The notes below the pieces were generated by a model. That model searched no databases, had not been told where the DNA came from, and saw only the letters and a program-made list of their open reading frames with translations. Made by a program: the position numbers and the translations under genes. A stretch of DNA of 64,000 nucleotides. Origin: Oscheius tipulae (lineage: Eukaryota > Nematoda > Chromadorea > Rhabditida > Rhabditidae). Within the stretch, counting starts at the first letter, position 1. Each line of letters opens with the position of its first letter. This document shows, one piece after another, positions 11,411 to 24,678 of this stretch. The stretch lies in assembly GCA_037178975.1 (NCBI GenBank), contig JASJZH010000001.1, forward strand, positions 7,548,501-7,612,500, read 5' to 3'.

Positions 11411-12964
11411 ATGTCCATAATAAGCATGATTAACTCAGCTCTCATCCTCGAAGACGTCCCTTACTCATTCTGTCCCGGAACCATCCTCCAGAATGGAAAA
11501 AGGACGATTCGCATTAACAATCTACTCGGAGAAGGCTGTTTTGGCAAAGTCTACTCGGTCAACATCGCTGGAACAAAGCGTCGATTCGCCATGAAGACGG
11601 TCCCACTCAATGAGGAGAATCTCGGAGAGGTTCGTGTCTTATTCATTATCAATATGATCATATCTCCAGGTCCGCATTCTGAATTTGCTGAGAAGACATC
11701 AGAGTCACAAGCACAACATTGTCGACACAGAGGTGTCCTTCGCCGAGAGAATCTCCGGCAAAACTCACATCTTCATCCTGATGGAAAGAATGGGCATCTC
11801 ATTGGACGAGTTCCTGAAATGTCGTGACTTTTATCCATTCGTGCTGAGAGACGTCAGGGCCGTCGGCAAACAGGTAAGAAAGTGTATGGACCTTCCTGCT
11901 CTAGTTCTAAATGCTCAAAAGTCTCTGTGTGTGTATGTCTTTCTGTAACCCTAATAGTCAAATTGTCACTGTTACTTTGTGACAGCAATTACTCTTTGCA
12001 AGTCAAGTCAGTTTGGAAGATTCGTTTCTGAGAGAGCGTCGTTGCGGTCAGGGTAGCTCGTCTGGAACAGCATCTACCTGTCACGAGCCCCAACGGCGCA
12101 TAATCCGTAGTCTTACAAAACATTGATCTCTAATGCACCTACTAGTATTACATACAGGTTTCTTGGACAAAACTGACTGCGGGAGAGAGCGAGTTAGATA
12201 CCGGAGACCATATTGAGACAGAAGAACTGACCAGGGTTGAGCGTAGATAGCCACTTGGGTATAAGAAAGAACTGACAAAGCAGACCATAACAAACCGTGA
12301 CTGATCTCTCGGTTCAGGTCCTGAAAGCACTGAAGCATCTCTCCAAACTCGGAGTCGTCCATGCTGATCTAAAGCCCTCGAATCTCCTCTGCACTCTACT
12401 CACCTCAAAATTCGAAGTCAAGCTGGCGGATTTCGGCAATTCGGGCCTATTGGACACCGTTCGAAAACTGGGCGGATCGATTCAGGCCATGGGCTTCCGA
12501 GCTCCCGAAATCCTCTTCGATTTGCCCTTCGACGAACGTATTGACATCTTCAGTCTGGGCGCAGTCTTGGCCGAAATGTACACGGGAAGAGCCCTGTTCC
12601 CAGCTGAGAACAATCTTCAGTTGACCAAATTCCAATACGACTTGATCGGGATGCCGGTTAATGCTTACCAGGGCAGTAAGTTTGAGGAACTGTACGCGAT
12701 TAACCCGAAAAATGTGAGAACCTTCTAGAAACTTTTGAATATTGTTGGTTTCAGAGAAAGTACGAGCCAAAACCAGATACAAGTCAGGATTATCGCACGT
12801 ACAGTATGCGCAGTGTGAGAGATATCGTCAAATACGGAAGATCCTGCAATGGCTTGAAAGAGACGACAACTTTCGTCTTTCTACTCGAAGATCTACTCGC
12901 TGCCAACCTGTTTCAGCGACCCACGGCCAAGGAAGCCCTTCAGATGGACTTTTTCAGAGCCTGA
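11411..12964 (+). CDS. CMGC-type protein kinase (DYRK/HIPK/PRP4-like)
   Basis: Four exons: 11411-11629, 11670-11873, 12318-12713 and 12755-12964, all joining in phase. Kinase landmarks appear in order: glycine loop GEGCFGKVY, ATP lysine in FAMKTV, catalytic loop HADLKPSN, metal-binding ADFGNS, APEIL, and IDIFSLGAVLAEMYTGRALF. The HxD motif has Ala in place of Arg (HAD), as in the DYRK, CLK, SRPK and PRP4 branches, where the position is Cys, Thr or Ala. Together with the AEMYTGRALFP helix this points to the DYRK/HIPK/PRP4 part of CMGC. The protein is almost only a kinase domain (~340 aa), without the long flanks of HIPK or PRP4. All catalytic residues are present, so it should be active. Confidence 0.85.
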
Positions 12965-13153
12965 TTGTGCACAATAACTAGTTTCTTCAAAAGAATTACA
13001 CGTTTTATTTTGTGTAGAGATTAGTACACAAAAACAATGCATACACCCAGGCAAGAGATCAGAAATATACGCGGAATAATAGATAAAAAATTATCACCGT
13101 AATCGGGATTGCTTGACCGGCTTCTCTCGTTTTGTAAGCATCTGTGAAATTGA

Positions 13154-16100
13154 TTAGGTAGGAGGCTGCTCCGTGGGATCAAAATATCTAAATTGGGTAT
13201 ATATTATACAGTAAGAAAGGCAAATCTTACTGAGGAGTTCGACTGTAAATTTCGCGAAGAATGGACCTGCATTCGGGCTCGTGCTTGACCAATTTGACGA
13301 CAGTTCGGAAGGTATTCAGAGCCTTATTCAGCAGCCAATGTGCGTTGTGTTTCTGATTGATTGCTTGCTGAAAGAGGTCAATTTGAGAGGGAAAAAAAGT
13401 AAAAAAAATACCGTGACAAAGTTGAGGAAAAACGAGTTGAACTCGTTTATGCCACCGCGCATATTCATTGGGATTTTCGGCAGTATGGTCTCAAGAGTCT
13501 GCTTCAGATACGTGACTTGCATGGCCGTCTGATCGTCCATCCCGGGAACCGTAAATGTGCCGAGATAGACGGCGTCGCGGGAGAGAGTGGCCCTCAGCTG
13601 ATTGAGACTGTTAGTCTGCTGGAAAATATTCTGCCTCATCTGCTGGGCTTGCTGCTGCATCAGAATGTTCGCGTAGGTGGCTTGAGTGAAGCCAGCGCGG
13701 GGATTGGTCTAAAATCGTCATATAGACCATGATATCAGCAATTCAACTGCCTTCTCGCGCTCATACTCGTCCCAGGCATCCTTCAGCTCCTCCTCAGTCA
13801 ACTTCTCTTCCTCGACATGGGCGAACAGGGTGTCATGCTGGAAGTAGCTGACGACAGAGTCTGTATTAGAGAGAAGAACGTCGGCGAGAAGTCTGTCCTT
13901 TGGAGGAGCGAAAGCCGGACGGCTGTCCGCCGAATCCTGGTCCAACTCGTTCGGATCAAATCTGAAAAGTGTGCGATTTATGAAAATAAAAAGAGCAGAA
14001 ATACTTGTAGAGCTCGTCCAAATCGTGACCCTCGTAGTGCCGCTGAATCTGGGCCTCGTCGACGACTCGCATCGAGGTGGATTCCTTCGTGACCTGGCGC
14101 TTGTAGATTCTCTCCTCCATTGTGCCCTGGGCGATGAATCGATAGATGTAGACGGGTTTCGTTTGCCCGAAACGATAGACACGGAAGAGCGACTGCGTGT
14201 CGTGAGAGGGATTCCAACAGGCGTCGAAGATGATGACTCGGTTGGCTGCGACCATGTTCGTGCCGAGAGAACCAGCTCTCGTTGAGATCAGCATCAATCT
14301 AGAGAAATTTCCAGAATATGGTTAAATTTAAAGACACTAACCTGGCGCGAAGATTGCACGGGTTATTGAACTTGGTCTGAACGGAATCACGTTTCCCGGA
14401 CTGGACGGATCCGTCGATGACCATGTAGTCCTTCCCCTCCTTCCAGCCCCACGTCTCTCCGGTAGCTTTGCAAGCCTCGTGTCCATCAGCATACCACGTC
14501 TTGGTGTAATCGAAATACTCCAGCATGCGACGAATGAGGGCCAGCGATTCCAAGGACTGTGAGAACACCAGCCTGAATAGAAGCGATCATGAGAAATACG
14601 GAGATCCTACAATTTGTCGCCTATTTCCTCGCATTTTTTCAGAATAGCAGCGAGGAGAACAAGCTTGTTGCTGAGACTCCAATCCTGCATGTCTTCGCGA
14701 TTCACCAAGCCGGAATTCGTGAACCAGCCGTTGTATTCGGGCGGCGTTTCGGTGTCTCTGCCCTCCATCTCTGGGAGTTCGCCCTCGAGACGACGTGACT
14801 TGCGCGGAGTATCGTTCTTATCCGACTTTGTTGTCTTCTTCTTGCCAGTATCCTCATCCGAATCGCTGAATTTTTAACATCGGAACACTCGACAAGTGAA
14901 CTTACAGAGCGACGATGTCCGAATCACGATCGCTGAGTATCTCGATATCGCTATCAGAACCACTCGCTGAGGCGCTCTCGCTGTCACATATGAAATTGGC
15001 CTCTTCTACCGCCTCGTCATTCAGCATCCGATCGCGTTCCAGCTTCTGTTCGTGAAGAACGAGCTGGTACGGGTGGGTCCAGACACGATTGAGGACGTGA
15101 TAGTCGGCCAAAAGACGTTTGGAGAGCGTCTGTGCTCCTTCTTGGACAACATTCTCAAGGAAAGCTCTGAAAATGCGATTAGAAAGATGTGACAGAAAGA
15201 ATGAAAACCTGTAAAGTTTGCACTGCCTGTCAGTCAAGCGGACATTGACCACATACTCCTGCTTGGGTGGAATGGCCTCCTTCAGCACGGTGTAGTCTTT
15301 TCGCTGAATTTGTAGTTTTTATGGAAAAGACACGGTTTTACGTCCACAGACTTCTTTAAATGCTCAAAGAGGACATGACAGCGGCGTTTCATGAACTTGA
15401 CTTCCATTGCAGTAGCATCTTTAGTTCGTCCTCTCTGGATGATGTTGGCGAAGCGATTGGCAAATTCCGTCTTCGTTCCGAGCAGACCCGGCTTGACGAA
15501 GTTCACCATACAGTGATCTGAATCCACGAGTTGCGATCTGCATAAAGAAATACTAACACTCCATGAGATTGTTCTGCAAGGGCGTTCCAGTCAGACAGAT
15601 GCGTCTCTTGGTCCGAATCTTGACCATGGCTCTCGAGAGAGCACTTTCATCATTCTTCAGTTTGTGTGCCTCGTCACAGACGACCATATCCGGACCGGGA
15701 TCCTGCAGGTACCTCCGGAACTCGTCCTTCAGCTTTTCCAGCTTCTTCTTGCTCTGCGGAAGGGACTTCTTTTTTGGAGGACCGCCGCGTTTCTTTTTCA
15801 TATCGTCCTCGTCGTGGACCAAAATACGGAACATGTCGTAACCGATGATCATGATGCAGGGCTCTGAATCAACAGTTGAACAAGTTTAGACAAAGATCCA
15901 ACTTTTGGTTTTGAACCAGAGCTTGAGGACTTGAATACGCTCGTCCAACGACTTGACAGAGTCGAGCTCTCGAACTTCCAAGTCGTCGTCGATGGTGCTC
16001 TGATCTCGATCCAGCCACTTTTTGAACTCTTTGAACCAGTTGATGACGACGTTCTTCGGCACAACGACTAGAACTCGGCGTGATTTTTCTCCCAGTTTCG

Positions 16101-17663
16101 GATGTGTCATTACGGTATGAAGGAACGTGATAACCTGAAAGAATCCATTAAAAGCAGGTTCCAAACTATTAAATAACCTGCAAGGTCTTGCCGAGACCCA
16201 TACAATGCGCGAGAATACCTCCTCCGCCCTCATCTTCCAGACGCTCTAACGACTCGAAAGTGCTGTCGTACATGAACTGAATTCCCTTGGCTTGATGAGG
16301 CTTCAGAATCGCTACCTGTATTAGTTTAATGGCAAATAAAACGTTAAAAAAGTACCAGTTCAGGATGCACGGCCACTGGAACTGAAGGGTCGCTCCCCTG
16401 ATCCGGGTCCAGAATGACCGATTTGAGCTTCGGCGTCGATTGACTGCCAGTCAGAGCTGTCTCCAGATCCACGCCTTCGGCCATTTCTATTCCATTGAAC
16501 TCCTTCTGCTTCTGCTCGAGACGTTTCCTTCGTTCTTTTTCAGCCTTCTCCGCATCCAAGGTCTCCTGTTGCAGCTTGTCTCGTCCCATTATCTTCTTCA
16601 CAGCTCCCGTCCCCTTCTTTTTCACCATCTCCTCCTCGTTTGGCTCCTCGTCAGATGACACCGTGGCCGTGGACTTAAAAATGATTTACTGTTGCTCATG
16701 AAAAGTTCCTACTTTTCTAATCAATATTACGTCCTCACTGTCCAAAGAGCCATCTTCTTCAGTTTCCGGCGATCTGCTTTCTGCCTGCTCCGATGCGGAA
16801 TCGGACGAGACTCTGGCTCGTCTGAATAGAACTTTTCATCCTATCTTTCAGAGCAGTCTCACTTTTTAGAAGGTCTTCCTCTTCCGGCCCTTTTCGGTTT
16901 TTCCTTCTCCTCATCGTCGTCATCATCATCGCTGCGAAGCAGGCGAGCAGCCTCCATGAGATCTTTGTCAATTGAATTCTGAACGGGAAAATTGAAAAAA
17001 AGGCATTAAAAATAGACTGACGTCTCCTAGCCTCCTTTTCTTCCTGAGAACATCCGATCCTTCCGACTGGTCTGTAGCATCCTCATCGGTGTCTTTGGCC
17101 TTTTTCTTTCTCATTTTTCTAAACAAACTTTATGAAAAGGATCACACAAGTTAGAATACTTAGAATTATCGTCAGAATCGTCTTCGGCGATAGCCAGCTG
17201 TCGATGGCGGTTTCTGGGGAAGACTTCGTCATCGGAAGATGAAAGATCCTTCTTCACTTTTAGGTTTTTTCCATTCTTTTTGGGACCCTTTCCCTCTTTT
17301 TCCGCCTTGCCATTTTTCTTTGCCGGTCTCTGTTTTGGAGTCTTCAAAGCCGACAAGCCCGCCTTCAAAATTTGATCATATTCTTTGTCTTCATCTTCTT
17401 CCACGACCGGCTTTGTCTTTTTTCCATTCTAACCTTAGTATTGAAGCAAAATAAGATACTCAGCGATACCTTTTTGGGCTCCTTCTTTTTACGATTCTTT
17501 GATTTTTCTTCGCGTATGGCTGCCTGCAGCTCCAGATCCTCGTCATCAACTACACTACCGCTAGCACTGAAAAACATCGTGGATTCGATAGCATCAAAGG
17601 GAAAACTCACATGCTACGACCATCCTCTTCTTCTTCGTCGGTGCTATCAATTCGTCGCGGCAT
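13154..17663 (-). CDS. ATRX: ATRX-type SNF2 chromatin-remodelling ATPase
   Basis: A many-exon gene. The N-terminal third (~17663-16344) is low-complexity, acidic and lysine-rich. The ATPase follows: motif [14 protein letters not shown], motif Ia [13 protein letters not shown], motif [13 protein letters not shown], motif [17 protein letters not shown], motif [21 protein letters not shown], and motif [17 protein letters not shown]. The [22 protein letters not shown] block and the ELTEEEL-like tail ([13 protein letters not shown]) are specific to ATRX and not to RAD54. I see no cysteine-rich ADD (histone-reading) domain in the N-terminal part, which differs from vertebrate ATRX. The start ATG is 9 nt downstream of a TTCTTTCAG acceptor. 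The 3' end is ambiguous: a stop at 13227 if the frame runs on, or at 13154 if the GTAAGA there is a donor leading to a short exon ending PTEQPPT. Confidence 0.88.
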
Positions 17664-17916
17664 CGAACTGTTCTGAAAGAAAAAATAGTCTGAAATCGGA
17701 CTGCGAATAGAGGTAAATTTCATAATGAGTATGCTGAGAGGTGTGTGAGAATTGTAGTGCTTTGAGAAATTCACGAAGGTTCGAAAATAAGAAAAGGTTT
17801 AGTGTTAGAACGAGGAATTTGAACGAAAGGCATGCGGCAGGAGGAGAGTACACATTATAAGGCAGAGACGCAGGAGCGCCATTTACTCGCATGAAAAAGA
17901 GAAGTGGCGCGAGATA

Positions 17917-18910
17917 TCAGAATTTGACTGAGCGATTAGTATAGAAACGAACCGCTCTTGGCTCTAGCTTAATTTGTGTGAGAATTGGCCGGCAAAGCTT
18001 CGGTTCGTTGATCCATACTATGCTGTCACTTTCAGAAACAGGATCGGCGCTATCGATTCCAGCAGGAGGTTCAGGCGAAGGATAGAGCTCCATGGTTTCT
18101 TCGTCTTTCTCTTCAGTTATTGACTGGGCATCAGCTCCAGTTTCGTCTTCAGAAGATCCAGAGCTTTCAGCAAAAATGTCGCTCACTGACTCGGGTGCAT
18201 CAGTTTCAGATTCGACGGGAGCCGGTGTTTCAGCTTCAGGCATAGGAACATCGTCTTCTTCGTCCACATTGTTACTTTGACCAGCAGCTGTTCTGTTCTG
18301 AGCAGTAGTTTCATCGACAGGAGCATCTTCACTCTCGATCTCTCTCATAGGTCCCAAAGTTTCATCGTTTTCTGTGGCGACTGCTCCGTCATTTTCTTCG
18401 AATTCTTCTCTTCTCGTAGGTATTGATGTTGCTTCAGTCACAAGCTCAGCGAGAGTAGCCGATGAAAAATTGTTGTGAGGAGGAACTGGTTCCTCATTCT
18501 GAAGAAAATGTTCTGGTACGTAAAAATTGAAACGTTACCGTGGAATTAGAATCAGCGGCAGCAATACTGCTTTCCTGAGTTGCGACAGAAGATAGAAATG
18601 GAGCACATCTTAAAAAAAATAGTCTTAACAAGAGAGATTACTCAAACGTACGCTCCAGAGAGGCATTCTATGTACATTTTCATTCCAAGGCGAACTCTTT
18701 TGATCTTCTCCACGAGCTCTCTCTTGTCGGGAGGTGCTTTACCTTGGTTTGGCCGCATCAACGACTCCTTCTCCGAAATCAGCCTATATTCAGTCTAAAA
18801 ACAGTTCAAAGTCACAGGATTTTGCTTACATTTCGAACTTCATCGCTAAACTTGCGATGCTCCTGGATAATTTCCTCATAGGCTTCGATACAGTCGTGTG
18901 TGGACTCCAT
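17917..18910 (-). CDS. unknown acidic protein
   Basis: Four exons, with the start codon at 18910 lying 6 nt after a GATTTCAG acceptor. The N-terminal ~75 residues are a helical, charged region (IEAYEEIIQEHRKFSDEV, then DKRELVEKIKRVRLGMKMYI) that could be a small coiled coil. The remaining ~190 residues are very rich in Glu, Asp, Ser and Pro (e.g. SSGSSEDETGADAQSI), typical of disordered nuclear proteins. It ends in a basic SVKF tail. No domain was recognised. It lies upstream of ATRX on the same strand with a 253-nt gap, so co-transcription is possible but less clear than for the clusters at 20 and 55 kb. Confidence 0.6.
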
Positions 18911-19392
18911 TTTGTACTGAAATCACATTAGAATGAGTGTATCGAGACACTTGAAAGAATAGCCAAGTCAAAAGAGAACATCTGTTGCGAAATAAACATG
19001 CTCTATCGCGAGCACGAATACTTTCCATCTCTCGCTACTTTTCTTTCCACTTTTTTTCCCAGGCAATTTTCCATTTACGCAGTTTGCAGCTATATTATTA
19101 TGCTCTTATTTTGGATTAGCAAACAGATTTGTAATGCGACAAAGTATTTTGCGGCCAAAATAAGAAAAAAATGAGAGAAGGACACTGAGAAAGTGAAAAT
19201 ATTTTACTTATTACAAACAGCCACGAAAGGAAACATTAGAAGAGAGCAGAGCGGCCGAAATAGAGTGTACAGATACTGTAACTTTTCTTTGCGGGAATTG
19301 GAACCGAGCCAGTATTTTAAAATATAGCCTACATTTCCTCTCATTTTACTTTGTCGTGTATTTTTGTTCACACAAACAGACTAAATTCAGGT
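18911..19392. other. divergent intergenic region
   Basis: About 480 nt between the head-to-head starts of the acidic protein gene and DDX10. No coding or RNA signal was seen. It must carry both promoters. It ends in ACTAAATTCAG 2 nt before the DDX10 start. Confidence 0.4.
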
Positions 19393-22165
19393 ATGCCAGC
19401 CGACGACCACATCGCGGTCAAGAAGAGTGACAAAAAGAAAAAGTTCATTCCACGACAGCAAAAGTCGAAGGAGCTCATTTCTATCGAGGCTGTTCAAGAG
19501 AAATGTGAAAATTTTGAACAGGTAGGTGGCTTTCAGTCCTCTAAACAGCACTTCAGGTGAATACTATAACCTTGAAATCTTTCAAGGATATTCCTCTTTC
19601 TGAGGAAACACTAAAGGTTTGGAGTCTTTCAGGTCCTTACAAAACTTTGTTAAGGGTCTAGAAGAATGCGACTACGTGAAGCCGACGAAAATTCAAAAGG
19701 ACTCGCTGCCTTTCACCCTTACAGGACACGATGTGGTCGGTGCCGCAAAAACTGGCAGTGGAAAGACTTTAGCTCTAGTGATTCCAGTTGGTTTTATTCG
19801 TCTTCGTCTGAAAAATCTTGAATCAGATGTTAGAAAATCTGTGGAAAGCCCGTTGGCTTCGGAGCTACGGACTCGGAGCTTTGATAATCTCTCCGACTCG
19901 TGAACTGGCTCTCCAGACGTTCACCTGCATCAACCACGTCGGAAAACACCACAACTTCTCATGTGCTCTGCTAATTGGAGGAACTGACGTAGCTTACGAG
20001 CGAAACCGCCTAGGAACTGTTAACATTATCGTTTGTACACCTGGCCGTCTCCTACAGGTTTCTTTGTTTTCGGTAATCTATTCAAATTCAGTGTCTAGCA
20101 CATGGACGAGAATGAACATCTCAATCCGGACCAGCTGCAAATGTTGATAATTGACGAAGCTGATCGTCTGCTAGACATGGGATTTAGCAAGCAGGTAAAG
20201 AATTTGGACGTTCCACGCGAAAAAAGAAGGTTTCAGATCAATGCAATTGTCGGAAATCTTCCCGCAGAACGCCAGACGCTGCTCTTCTCAGCCACTCAGA
20301 CCAAAAATGTGAAGGACTTGACCCGCGTCTGTACAAAGGTACTTTCCAAATGTATCTTTTACCTAAAGAATAGGATCCCGTCTTCATTTCTGTTCATGAA
20401 AACGCTGCCAGTGCCACTCCCGACCAGCTACAGCAGTCATATCTTCTCTGTGAGGAACAGGACAAGATCAATACGCTCTGGTCCTTCATCCAGATGCACA
20501 AGAAGCAGAAGATGCTTGTTTTTGTTAGCAGTTGCAAACAGGTAGCTTTGATCGGGGTTCAATAGCAAGTGGTTCTTCCAGGCCCGATTCATCACCGACA
20601 GTTTGTGCCATCTGCGACCTGGTCTGTCCGTCATGGGCCTCTGGGGCAGCATGAATCAGACAAAACGAGTCGCGACTTTCCAGAAGTTCGAAGATGCCAG
20701 GGTTTGTTTCATTTTCTTCACATCACAAAAACTTTGTTCAGAAAGCCGTCCTAATTGCAACGGATATCGCCAGCAGAGGGCTGGATTTCTCCGATGTTGA
20801 CTGGGTAATCCAACTCGACGCTCCGGCCACGGTTGACGACTATATTCACAGGTAATTTTGTCTGCCAAGAGAATTAGTTTGGCGTTTCAGAGTCGGACGA
20901 ACGGCCAGAATGAAGCGGAAGGGACAAGCAGTAATGTTCCTTAGTCCCTATCAGGAAAAGGGCATTCTGCAGCTGTTGAAGACGAAAAATATCGAAGTGA
21001 ACAAGCTGACGTTCGTTTTTTTCACTTATATGTTTTCACAAACGAGAATTCTAGGGTCGATCCAAAAGCCATGACTGATATTCGAGCCAAACTGCGAAGC
21101 ATTTTAGCCCAGTTCAGTGAGCTGAATCAGTTTGCTCAGAAGGTAACTTTGGTTAATAAATACGCACAAACAAACATTATAGAGCTTGGTCGGCTATCTC
21201 CGCAGTGTCTATTTGATGAAAGAAAAGTCGATCTTCGACGTCGAATCCATCGATGCAGCAGCGCTGGCCGATTCCTACGGTCTTGTCTCAGTGCCAAGAG
21301 TTCGCTTCCTGTCAAAGAAGGGAATTGCCTTGAATGGAACTCACCAAAAGGCCGAGATTAAAAAAGAAGAGGAAGAAGATGAAAAAGTAGGCGTCAACTA
21401 AGCCAGTTGTTCAAACTTCCCTTCAGCCGGATCGTTCTCAAGTAGGCCAATTTGCGGCCGATTTGAACGAAGACGATGACGAGCTGTTCCAAGTGAAAAA
21501 GACCGACGTTTTCAATGTCTTGGATGATAAAACACAGGTAGGAGATCCTTTTTTTCTAGAAATTCTAACCAATTGACAGCTACTGGAGGTGAAAGGACGT
21601 GATGCTGCCAAAGAGGAACGAAAGACGGTGCTTTCGAAGATCCAAGCAGCCAAGAAGGTCCTGAACAAGGGCATCGCCGTCAACAAGAAGAAGATTTTCG
21701 GTGAAGATGATGAAGCGGTACAAATTATTCAGACTTTTCTATTTCTGTTCCAGATCTCGAACCTTCCAGAAGACTCGGCAGAGCCGGCCAAGGGCTTGAA
21801 CATCCACGAAGCCATTGCGGAGATGAAGACAATGGACAAAGAGGACAGAAAACAGCTAAAGGAGAAGAAAAAACGGTTGAGAGATAAGCAAATTCGGAAG
21901 AAGGCAAAGGGAGACGCGTGAGTTGCTCTTGAAACTCTCGACGCAGCAACTTTGCAGGGATGAGCTCGATTTGCAAGATGACGGCGAGGGCAGTGGTATC
22001 AATAGCGATGCCGACCTGGACTGGCTGCCCGACCCTGACAAGAAGTATGAGTACGAGGAGGAAGAGCCGGAGGAACCAGCCGAGCCTGCCAAGAAAAAGA
22101 AGAGAAAAGCTGTGGATCTAAAGACGACGGAGCAAGAAGCCTTGGCCTTGCTTAACCCATTCTAG
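19393..22165 (+). CDS. DDX10: DEAD-box RNA helicase DDX10/Dbp4, ribosome biogenesis
   Basis: DDX10/Dbp4 is a nucleolar helicase needed for 18S rRNA maturation and release of U14 snoRNA from pre-ribosomes. The motifs read across short introns are: Q-motif region [20 protein letters not shown], motif [10 protein letters not shown], Ia SPTRELALQ, Ib [10 protein letters not shown], motif [13 protein letters not shown], motif III SAT, motif [10 protein letters not shown], motif [12 protein letters not shown], motif [11 protein letters not shown]. The segment after motif VI ([20 protein letters not shown]) and the lysine/acid-rich tail with [13 protein letters not shown] are typical of Dbp4 and not of other DEAD proteins. 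The start ATG follows ACTAAATTCAG by 2 nt, a likely trans-splice site. The UTP15 gene starts only 132 nt after the stop, on the same strand and in the same pathway. Confidence 0.93.
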
Positions 22166-22297
22166 AAACCTGATTGTTATCCCCTTTGTTACTGTTGTCT
22201 GTTAAAAATATCGTTAATTTTTGTTAAGTTTTCCAGCCTGGGATCTTCCCAAAAATACTGTTAGCCTTGTTGTACTTTAGCTTATCTTGAAGGTCGA

Positions 22298-24422
22298 ATG
22301 GCGTTGACATACGTCCCGGCTGCGCGTATTCCAGCCTCGGATCAGGCTATCAAACATGACGACAATGCGTTTTACTGGAAGAGACTTCAAGTAAGTTTCC
22401 TCTCCAGCATCTTCCACTCGCATTTTTCAGCAATTGGCAGTGTTTCAAGAGCCGGGAGCCGTTTCTTCAGTTGCCTTCTGCCCGAAAAAACCCTACACAA
22501 TTGCAACGACGAGCTCGGTTCGTCTGTCTCTCTACGATACGGTCGTCTGTGAGCCTATCAACATGTTCAGCAGGTGAACCTCTTCGAGACATCTCAGAAA
22601 AATCGCAATTTTCAGATTCAAACAGGCTGTTTTTGGCGCCCGTTTCCGCAAAGATGGCAGTCTGGTTGCTATTGGAGGCGAGGAGGGCAAACTGCGCGTC
22701 TTCGATGTGGCTAGTGGCACCGGAACCGGCAAGGCCCCGCTGAGAAGCGTCAAAGCCAGTAGTCAGAGCCTGAAAGTTGTCGATTTCTCCCATTCTGGAC
22801 GTGCCGTCTTCTCGATGGCCGACGATGGTCTGATCAAGCAGTGGGATCTTGCCGGAACAGGGTTCTTGTTCTCAATTTTTCCACATCGTATAGTATATTC
22901 AGAACAACACCAACTGTGGAGATTTCCGCTCATTCTGATGCCATCCGTGCCGGAGTTGTCTCCAGTTACAACGAGAACATCATTGTCAGCGGTGGCTACG
23001 ATCATAAGGTATGTTTTAATATAGTCTTAATTAATTGCAACCCCCTGATTCAGATCAAACTCTGGGACCTCCGAAATGGTGCATCTTCCGAAGCGTCTCT
23101 TACAATTGATTGCGGAGCTCCCGTGGAAACACTTCTCTATCTCCCTTCCGAGAATCTTCTTGCTTCAGCCTCGACAAATATAATTAAGTAATTGGGATTC
23201 TTTCTTCAGAAAATTAAACACCCTAGAATCTGGGATATCTCGGCCGGAGGACGTCAGCTCGCCTCAATTCAGCAGCACCACAAGACGATCACATCATTGG
23301 CTTTGGCAACCAATGGAACCTATCTCCTCTCGGGAGCCATCGACCGTCGTATCAATGTCTTCAATCTCTCCAATTATACCCTCGTAGGCATCTGACTTGA
23401 GCCGTGTTACATCACTTTTTTAGACGTATTCAATGTCGATGGCATCGCCAGTTTTAGGCTTGGCCATGTCAGCCGACGATAGCATGATGGCAGTAGGTAT
23501 GGGCAGTCTTCTGGCCATCCACAGAAGAGCTCCTCTGAAAGATGTAAATTTTCCCACCATTATCATCCTTATTGGCGCTTCAGGTGATCACAGCCACGAA
23601 GTTCAAGGACTCAAAGGCTGTTCGCAAGACGATTACCCAGGTCGAGGTGAAAGAACGCGGAGAGGAGATGAAGAAGGAAGAAATTGTAGCCCAACAGGCT
23701 CAACTCGTTCGTTTTCCTGCTTCTTCTAAGTCATAATAAGTGTTTAGATGAAATTAGATCGTGTGGATAGAATGCTCAAAAAGTATCAGCACGGTTTGGC
23801 TATCAAGACCATGTTCAGTTGTAAGAAACCTACTTTTTCCCATCAAAACCCTCGGTTTCAGCGTGGAGTGTCAAGAACAAACGAGAGCAGATTCCGGGCT
23901 ATCTTCGAGTCATTGTCCACAGAAGAGCTATTCATGCTGCCCTAGCTGGCCAAGACCTTCATCTTGTTGCCAAAATTGCTCGGTCAGATCTTTTAGGATC
24001 AGCTGAATAGCCTGATTTCAGATATCTGTACGAGAACCTGGTTCGAAACAACTATTTTGACATTCTGCGTCATGTGGCTATAGCCCTGTTCGAGGTCTAC
24101 GGCGAGGAACAGCTCGAACAAAAGACTGTCCACCAGATGAGCAAGCTCAGGGACTGTCTAGCTCGTGAACTCGTCGTTCAGAAACAGGTATTTTACATTG
24201 CCCTGAAAGTTATTTAGTTTTTCTCTTCAGATCTCTCAATCAATCGGAATCCTCGAAATGATCATTAATGCTAGTGCAGACAATCAGCAAGTGAGTCTTT
24301 TACCATTTCTAGCCAATCTGACTTCATTTCAGAACGATATAGTCGTCGATTCTACCGGCGTCTTCGGTGACGTGACCGTCTCCACAGTCCCACTTCCCCT
24401 TGAAAATGTTGTGTCCAATTAG
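22298..24422 (+). CDS. UTP15: UTP15, U3 snoRNP-associated WD40 protein
   Basis: UTP15 belongs to the t-UTP/UtpA subcomplex of the small-subunit processome and supports rDNA transcription and early pre-rRNA cleavage. The product has N-terminal WD40 repeats spread over several exons, for example VFDVASGTGTGKAPLRSVKA, IIVSGGYDHKIKLWDLRNG, and YLLSGAIDRRINVFNLSNY. These are followed by the UTP15 C-terminal helical domain: LDRVDRMLKKYQHGLAIKTM, VIVHRRAIHAALAG, YLYENLVRNNYFDILRHVAI. A TACTTTAG acceptor-like site lies 17 nt before the start, and the gap to DDX10 is 132 nt, so this may be the downstream gene of a two-gene operon. It ends in PLPLENVVSN. Confidence 0.92.
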
Positions 24423-24678
24423 TTCGTTGTTTTTCCTTGTTGGCTGTTTGTTGTTACTTTGGCGTTATAAATCTATTCTCATTCGAAATCAGATTTTTTT
24501 TCCAAGAAATACGGTGGGATAGATCATAAAATTGCGTAAAAGGCTCCTCTCCGCTTACCCGTTAAAAAGACGCTGACCGTATTAGGCCGGCCCAGTCCGA
24601 AAGCATCGCCCTGCGTTTCGGTCCGGTCCTAATTCAGCGCACCTTTTGGAGGTGAAGGCGACATTTATTAATTTTTCA

